Part shown: positions 57,901 to 64,000 of the stretch, one piece after another
Layout: every line of letters begins with the position of its first letter
Numbering within the stretch: position 1 is the stretch's first letter
DNA from: Breviolum minutum Mf 1.05b.01
Lineage: Eukaryota; Sar; Dinophyceae; Suessiales; Symbiodiniaceae
Direction of reading: 5' to 3'
Assembly (NCBI GenBank): GCA_000507305.1
Contig: DF239822.1
Coordinates: 62,001 to 126,000, forward strand
Length of the DNA stretch: 64,000 bases
Notes under the pieces: generated by a model
What the model saw: only the letters and a program-made list of their open reading frames with translations
The model's database searches: none
What the model was told of the DNA's origin: nothing
Made by a program: the position numbers and the translations under genes

Positions 57901-57938
57901 ACCTTCCATGGTTCGGTTGCTGCTGCCCTGCCACTCAC

Positions 57939-58011
57939 CCCGGTCACAGCCATCCCTGAGTTTCAAGGGACGCTCAAGCTCTGCTTCAGCTGCTACTCGA
58001 AGCTCATCGAC
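57939..58011 (-). CDS. Exon, unknown product
   Basis: VDELRVAAEAELERPLKLRD then GCDR plus one base. Acceptor TTTATCCACCTTAG and consensus donor GTGAGTGG. One of the clearest exons in the window by splice sites and codon use. Confidence 0.85.
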
Positions 58012-58202
58012 CTAAGGTGGATAAACGGCTTGGTCCCACAAATAAACCATTGGAATCCTAAGTGAATGGTGTATGTATATATATATAATCTTATACCCAT
58101 AGTAGATCCATGTATGGTATATACTTGCAGTACCTACATGCAAACCCTAAATCTGAACCAAGTGGAATAAATATACCATACATGGATCCTATGGGATATA
58201 TA

Positions 58203-58306
58203 CCTGGAACCCTTTGATGACCCTTCTTTTTGCTTAAGTTTAGGCCTTGTTTTCAAGGGTTGAACTTCAACAATAGAGGTCATGTGGGTTCCAGGTACAT
58301 ATACCT
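58203..58306. repeat. Inverted repeat, related sequences at 2830-2950 and 27628
   Basis: Arms ATATACCTGGAACCC and GGGTTCCAGGTACATAT. The internal GGCCTTGTTTT block recurs near 2900 and 27670. Confidence 0.65.
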
Positions 58307-59003
58307 GGATTTGCTTAAGATGCTTGGAACAAAAACTAAAACATATTCTCCAAACTGGTAGTTTCATGGTCATTTACTATCCCTAGGAATCCAGTCATAT
58401 TCTCAGATGATGATTAGGGAGTCAGATCACCTCCTCAGCATAGTATTTTGGTGCCATTACCATTCTCAGAAGGTGATTGGATCCCTAGCGTATGGTACAA
58501 AACAACAAAAACACCTTAAAGAAATCTAAGTATATACAGTAACAATGCATACATCCCAAGTTCCCAACCCTGAATGGCAGAATTTACATCCAAGTAAGGT
58601 AAGGGTATATCGTTTCTTCAAAACAACAACAAAAGCAGTGAGGATTGATATAGCAATCCAGCTATCACCAGCCAAAAGGAAATGTTAGAAGGAAGTTTGC
58701 TTAAATAGTGGGAATGATAAAGTGCCTATACATTGGGCAGTTTAGATCCTGGAAGTTGTCGCATGGAAACCTGAAAGTTGAGGGGGTGAGTTTCCAAGGA
58801 GACGTAGAACTTGGAGAAACCATCATGATTTCATGATTCATGTTTCATGAGTGTATCTTTCTTCTTGCTTGTCTAGGTGGTGGTTTCAACCCATCAGTCA
58901 AATTGGATCATTTCCCCAGGTAGGGGTGAACATAAAAAAATATTTGAAACCACCAACCAGTTGTGTGTGGTAAAGAAATGAAAGATATTTCCGGCAACGA
59001 TAC

Positions 59004-59188
59004 GGCAATTGGCAGTGCCAATGTTCTGGTAGCTGTTGACAAAGCCACTGATTCCTGTTTGCAGGAGGTACTTGGGCTTGAAATCGCTACCATCGCTTCC
59101 TCCAACTTGCACATTCACTTTGATGATGCGATCACCATAGTTTTCACCAGCAGCCTTTTTAGCTTCTTCAAGCGTGTCGTGCCACGTC
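59004..59188 (-). CDS. Exon, unknown product
   Basis: 61 codons, TWHDTLEEAKKAAGENYGDR then IIKVNVQVGGSDGSDFKPKY and more. Codon use is strong. Acceptor GTGCTCCATTTGAG, donor GTATCGTTG (approximate). An R1 element lies 45 bases into the intron. No domain recognised. Confidence 0.75.
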
Positions 59189-59399
59189 CTCAAATGGAGC
59201 ACAAAAACTGCAACCAAACCCAAACAGCGTCCAACTAAGCCTTATTTCGTTTCAAGCCTGACAAATTTAAAATCTGTCAAAACGGACTCACCAAAGCCAA
59301 AGTGGCCCAAAAATTGGATCTCCCAAAAACGGAAGCCAGTTCATTGAGACATGAAAAGGTCATGTAAACGGATCCCAAAAGGACCGCGATTTGACACAA

Positions 59400-59466
59400 G
59401 GCATATATATATATAACATATATATATATAACATATATATATATATAACATATATATATATATATA
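59400..59466. repeat. AT-rich microsatellite
   Basis: ATAT runs broken by AACAT at regular intervals. Similar TA tracts occur at 9419-9465, 14602-14644, 31168-31192, 31420-31482, 39413-39462 and 42406-42423. Confidence 0.9.
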
Positions 59467-60070
59467 CATTATAGATGTCTTATTGTCATAGGAACCATGG
59501 CACCCAAACACCCAGCCATATCAGCCATATATAAGCAGATATACGACATCAACAACCGACCCCGACCCCCACTGATGTTTTTCTTTGAATTTTCGGGGGT
59601 TGCTAGTTTGGAATTTAAGGATACCGTTTCACCCCCTCATAGTATCAGTTGCTTTTCATTTTCTTCAAAGAACCGTAACACCCACAGCCATCAGTTGCCA
59701 AATCAGAAAAAAAACATATCACCAAAAACACAAAAAACACCATGCGTTTATTTGGTGATTTTATTGATTTTTCTGGTTTAGTACATACACATAATCCTGG
59801 GATTGGCTGAATCGAAATCCCAAAGACATAGCACCTACTTCGGCCATTGAGTGGAATACGAAATAGCAATCACTGAATGATGATATTGACAACATTTTAG
59901 AAGCCACCCATCGAAAAACAATTCCCTCCTGGGAACTCACATATTCCCATCAAAAACCACAATTTTCAATGTTGATTTTCCTTTTCCCAAGGCGGGATAT
60001 GTTATATATAGTTCCCTGGAGGGTAAAACAAAACAAGCAAACGGTTTAACCGGGGATCGCTCTCCTACAC

Positions 60071-60142
60071 GATGTCCTTTATGATATGTTTTTCACTGCA
60101 ACCAGCGAGCCGAAGTTCAAAGACCGTCATCGTTGGATGAAA
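60071..60142 (-). CDS. ribH: RibH exon (LxxAGCSExxI)
   Basis: FHPTMTVFELRLAGCSEKHI then IKDI, equivalent to A-L-x-x-L-x-x-x-G-V-x-E-E-N-I in lumazine synthase, directly before the expected V-P-G-x-F-E-L-P exon. Acceptor GACTATCCAG, donor GTGTAGGA, phase 0/0. Confidence 0.65.
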
Positions 60143-63094
60143 CTGGATAGTCATGATCTACCAACCTACCCTCTGGTAAACTAACATAGCAACGGAATAT
60201 CCCCATGTTCAACAGGAAATACATATAAATAAAATACATCTTTCAAAGGCTCGACTTTCCATTGCTATGTTAGTTTACCAGAATGTATCAATTTGTCCCT
60301 GACCTACCCACAAATTTCACTTGCTCTTCACTACCTTGTAAGGGAACATTTGCCAGGTCGAAAATGGCATTCACCCAGGAATAAAACTCACAAACCTCCC
60401 TGGGTTCCCGGACAAAATATTGATTCCACATGGCGTAAACGATGCCTATCCGAAGTTGAGAAGGTGGTAAACCTCGGAAGAAAAATGGAGCAGCAAGGTG
60501 ACTAACTGGAGGTGACCCAAACATTTACACTCCCAAATCAACCAAATGTCTGTACCAGGTACCAGTCCCATGGATGGTATGGGTTATATTACCCACCTGA
60601 AGTTTAACTGTTTCGTCCCTGAAAACTTGCCGCCCCAAAAGGAACATAGCCTTCCAACCATCATTTTTTAAGGCTAATCTTCGGGGTTGTAGCACTGTCA
60701 ACTTTGTGTACTCTTGAAAGTTCCTGAAGCAAGATTTTAAGCATCCACAACCACCAAAGCAACTCAACTATGGGCTTTGTCTTGAAAAAAAATCGGAGGC
60801 TTTTTTGTTTTTCGTTTCTTCAGGAATTGGGGGCCATCATTTCCAGAGAAATATTGGAGGTATTGATATCCAAACATGCATTATGTCTTTTTCATCATCA
60901 TCATCATCATCATCATCAAGATCAAGTTTAGATCCACTGGTACCATCTGTGTCTTTGTTTCCGAAAATCTATGAAGGGTCAAATCTGCAACCTTGTTCAT
61001 CTCCTGAAATGTTGGTTGAGCGACTGAGTTCAGGTAGTTTGAACGTTTCCAGGACCGTGCGATGATTCAGCCTGCAGCGGTTCCAAGACGAGGGAACGTC
61101 CGGAAGGATTTTTTGGCTCGGGGTCGGTTCTTGGGAGGGCGCCAATTGAGCNTTGGTTTGCTGGGAGCAAAAACTTGATGAAATAGCTTCCAACCTCAGG
61201 GGTGTAACTGGGTAGTGAAATAGTTTCATAGAACAAGCAACTAGGGATTCGAAATGATACTCCCCATGAAACCCTTTCAAAACTAATGCCTGAACACCTG
61301 AACATTGTTGCGGCCAAAAAAAACATCTAGAAACCATGATCTTTTTATCTTTCACTTCCAAGGTATTTTGGGGGTAGCTGTATTCATCTGAAGATCCAAA
61401 CCAGGCCTGTCTTTCTTGGTCTTCAAATAGCCCATATTTTGTTCACAAGGCACTGAAGGCATCGCCACGACCTTCAGGATGGGCTCGCAAGTCAATCGGA
61501 GACGACATGAACCCATACCATCCATGGTATATTCCTCCCTACATTTACCATAGTGAAAACTATACAAATCAACCAAATGTAGGTAAATAAGGTAAAAAAT
61601 GGTAAATATAAGAGTCCCATGGATTCAAGGATGGTATTGATGTGAACCTCAAACATCTCAAACCATTTTAGGCAAATTTGGCCCTGCAGAGACACTTCTC
61701 CAAAAACTTCTTAGCCAGTACACTCCGCTCCACATGTAGCCTCGCTACTACAAATGCCAAAGGACTTCATCAGAATCATGATGTGCAGGTCATCTAGTTG
61801 GTGGTTTCGACCCATCTGAAAAATATTAGTCAAATTGGATCATTTCCCTAGGTAGGGGTGAACATTACAAACAAATGCAACCACAACCTAGTCATGATTT
61901 TGGAACTCGCAATGTCTCCCAAATCTTTGACAAATCCCAAAGCCATGCTATAGGTGTTTTGAACATGTTTAGCTTAGTGTAGCCAGCATTCATTGACAAC
62001 CAAAGATGCCATCAAAATCAATGAAGATGGGGAACGGTGATTATCGAAGAAAAAACAAAAAGGAATCTGTACCATCTCAAGCATGTCCCTTGGAATTGCA
62101 ATTGTCATTCAGCCAATGGAAGAAGGTTGGTGACCTACTAGTCAAGGAATTCCTTTTGAAAGGGATTCCTGGCAAATAAAAACCCACAATATCCTCAGCC
62201 GCGGCGGTTCACCACCAACTAACCATTGACTTGTTATCATTCTGCCTTCTGCAAATAATCATGGCGTTAGCCGGAAAGCAACATCTGTCATTTCTGCTCC
62301 CAAAATTAGCAAACCATGCCTTTGCTCCAACACCATCATGAACCGCTCCCCACGCAAATGAACTTTAAAATAAATTTACTGTTTTGGGGATATGTTTGTG
62401 GGATTAGGCCTATTCACGTGTGATCTTTGAAACAAACAAACACAAAACCAACCAACCGAGTCGTGATCAGCAAAAGGCCCGCCTCTTTGGTGATGGATTG
62501 CAATGCAGACATCTTGTCTGGATTGTTGGTGTAGAGACTCACTGATTTCACCCTTAGTCAACGATGTGTTTTTTGGGAACATACTTGGGTTGGATCATCC
62601 CAGGACTAGCAAGTGGTTAGGATCACCCCAACCAATAAGCCATGAAAAGGCCATTTGGAAGGGGAATGTTGCCCTCCCTGTTACTAACCATGGTTATTAA
62701 CTACTTGCTTGCTAATTGGGATGATCCTCCAAGTAAGGCACCAAAGTACTCAGCCAAACATGCTTGAAAGGTTTTGTCAGTTCTTCCGCCTTTTTTTGCC
62801 TACTGATAACAATAAGGATACGAAACCAAGTGTAAACAACCATTTAGTGACCATTGCACTTTTGAAATTGAATGGCTGGATACCCCGCTAGTTGCCATAG
62901 TTTGAAGCTGGATATATGTTTGCACCTTTTCCAAAACCTCACCTTTAGAATCTACGCTTCATCCATGTGCTGAGGGAGTATTGGCCGGTCTTCCGAATTC
63001 AAAATCCAACGGTCAGAGCCATCCCAATTTTCAAGTTCAGCGACCCAAGGTCACGCAAAACAAAGAGCGCATCGCCATAGGTACGGATGTCTAC
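60071..63094 (-). CDS. Riboflavin biosynthesis: GTP cyclohydrolase II joined to lumazine synthase (partial)
   Basis: Exons 63045-63094, 62457-62552, 61072-61160, 60414-60472 and 60071-60142 join in phase. The first two match the C-terminal part of GTP cyclohydrolase II (RibA), which opens GTP in the first step of riboflavin synthesis. The last two match the N-terminal part of 6,7-dimethyl-8-ribityllumazine synthase (RibH), the penultimate step. The middle exon would be a basic linker (RPPKNRPRAKKSFR) and needs a GC donor. The RibA N-terminus lies beyond the window's right side or upstream of 63.1 kb. The RibH C-terminal half (after the expected VPG.FELP) was not found. Two adjacent genes rather than a fusion remain possible. 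Confidence 0.65.
60172..60282. repeat. Palindromic family R8
   Basis: Ends CTCTGGTAAACTAACATAGCAA / TTGCTATGTTAGTTTACCAG. Copies near 9625-9722, 46187-46270 and 48368-48476, with diverged halves near 11930, 16400 and 16970. The copy at 9625-9722 touches a kinase exon's donor. Confidence 0.8.
60414..60472 (-). CDS. ribH: RibH exon, N-terminal strand (LRIGIV)
   Basis: LPPSQLRIGIVYAMWNQYF, matching the lumazine synthase start (S-K-L-R-I-G-I-V-x-A-R-W-N). Acceptor CATTTTTCTTCCGAG, donor GTCCGGGA, phase 0 out. The frame remains open to 60335 (donor GTAGTGAAG), so a longer exon is possible. Confidence 0.7.
61072..61160 (-). CDS. Linker exon between RibA and RibH parts
   Basis: After the strong acceptor TTTTTGCTCCCAG the phase-compatible frame reads KP?LNWRPPKNRPRAKKSFR then TFPRLGTAA, with GC donor GCAG|GCTGAA. 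All three frames are open and the exon contains an ambiguous base at 61152, so the frame is inferred only from phase with its neighbours. Confidence 0.45.
62457..62552 (-). CDS. ribA: RibA exon (LxTNNPxK)
   Basis: VKSVSLYTNNPDKMSALQSI then TKEAGLLLITT plus two bases. The TNNP.K..AL motif is the C-terminal hallmark of GTP cyclohydrolase II. Acceptor ACTAAG, donor GTTGGTTGG. A second frame is open but lacks any motif. Confidence 0.75.
63045..63094 (-). CDS. ribA: RibA exon (DxRxYG..xxxLRDLG)
   Basis: VDIRTYGDALFVLRDL plus two bases, matching the D-R-Y-G...Q-I-L-R-D-L-G stretch just before the conserved TNNP of GTP cyclohydrolase II. Acceptor GAATGCTTCAG, donor GTCGCTG; phase 2 joins to the TNNP exon. 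Confidence 0.75.
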
Positions 63095-64000
63095 CTGAAG
63101 CATTCAATGATTGCAACTTGGGCGTAGTGAAAAATGATGGGAATTAAAGACTTCTTATGGGATTATGAACCATCAGTGTCCCTTAATCATGCCACTTTGC
63201 CAATTCAACAAACAATGTTTGCTGTTGAACTTCGAATGATCTCCAAGATTATTTTGTCAAATAAGCAAACTACGTCTGGAACTGGAACTCCTCTTATTAT
63301 TCTGATAGGAAAATACGTCTACAAGTGGAGTTTGAAGTTATTTCTACGTCAGGTTACTGGAGGTTGTGCGGCATACCTGCGAGGATTGTCTTAGTATGCA
63401 AGATTCTCACAAGTTTCTTCACATGACCTGTATTTGGAGGCCCCTGAGAAATTTTGAGAACCCGTTCTGTTGCACACAAAAAGTGAGGTTTGATCAAATG
63501 TCACATGAATGCCAAATGAACTTGGAATAATATTGAACAACAAAACCTTATGCTTTCAAACGCTCAAATGTCTTTTGGCTTGTCAACTGCTCCAGGCTAG
63601 GATGTATAAAAAAAGATCAAAAAACAGAAGATAAAACTACGACAATCACTAGTGGTCAGCAGGATTTACAAAAAATCATCGATTTGGTTTTCTTTCAGCA
63701 CAAAATTCAAACCTATGAGGTACTCTTAGGTTAACCCATTCCAATTGGTACTTCCGGAACATCGCTCTGAAAATTCCCGGAACGTCCCTAACTCCAAGCA
63801 AACAAATGACGATTCTTATCACCGGAAATCCTAACCCCCCCAAAAAAAACAAAAAAAATGAAGGTCATTTCGCGAGGATTGTTTTTTGCCAGCAAAAATA
63901 TGCAAAAATCATTATTGAATTGAAGTATGTTGAAGCCACCTGACAAAATCAAATCATCTTTGGGCAGCCCGAAAAAAAACAACAAACTAGGTTTTTTTCC

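Overview
Organism and general character. This is nuclear DNA of a eukaryote and most of it is non-coding. Short coding exons (roughly 30-290 nt) are separated by introns of 0.1-4 kb that are packed with palindromic MITE-like repeats. Every exon I can support is on the minus strand. In the best-resolved gene, conserved protein blocks join cleanly only if some introns start with GC or GA instead of GT. One-way gene order, GC/GA/GT donors and introns full of small inverted-repeat elements together point to a dinoflagellate, perhaps of the Symbiodiniaceae/Suessiales type. That is inference from architecture. I recognise no species marker, and there is no rRNA, tRNA, CRISPR or bacterial operon structure.

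Layout, read 3'->5' on the plus strand (the direction of transcription). (1) 63.1-60.0 kb: riboflavin-biosynthesis exons. These are a GTP cyclohydrolase II (RibA) C-terminal part, then a linker exon, then a lumazine synthase (RibH) N-terminal part, all in compatible phase, so possibly one RibA-RibH fusion. (2) 59.2-41.3 kb: about 20 exon-like blocks with good splice sites and codon use that I cannot name. Several are probably membrane segments. (3) 40.7-39.5 kb: a small membrane-protein gene with its stop codon. (4) 38.8-36.8 kb: candidate terminal exons. (5) 36.1-30.6 kb: a nine-exon model that runs from ATG to stop in a single frame (311 codons), product unknown. (6) 28.9-5.6 kb: a protein kinase of the CMGC group, closest to GSK3, split into about 16 very small exons. 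Glycine loop, VAIK, HRD, DFG, APE, subdomain IX and the GSK3-type DQL..LGTP block are all present in the right order. (7) 5.3-1.0 kb: further minus-strand exons in consistent phase, either a C-terminal extension of the kinase or a separate downstream gene, and one more exon at 0.2 kb.

Repeats. At least twelve families of roughly 60-300 bp palindromic elements occur, several with 5-20 copies in this window. The commonest (R1, about 18 copies) has termini reading GGTGGTTTCAA...TTGAAACCACC, often followed by TAG. At several exons the intron's GT lies in or beside such an element, as in introner-like behaviour. A stretch at about 21.05-24.1 kb, inside one kinase intron, lacks these elements and holds unrelated coding-like segments.

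Limits. Exon borders were placed by eye from reading frame, splice motifs and, where available, protein-family alignment. The kinase core and RibA/RibH exons rest on homology. The others rest on frame, codon use and splice phase only. Such calls do fail: four convincing-looking exons fell inside kinase introns and are listed as rejected.
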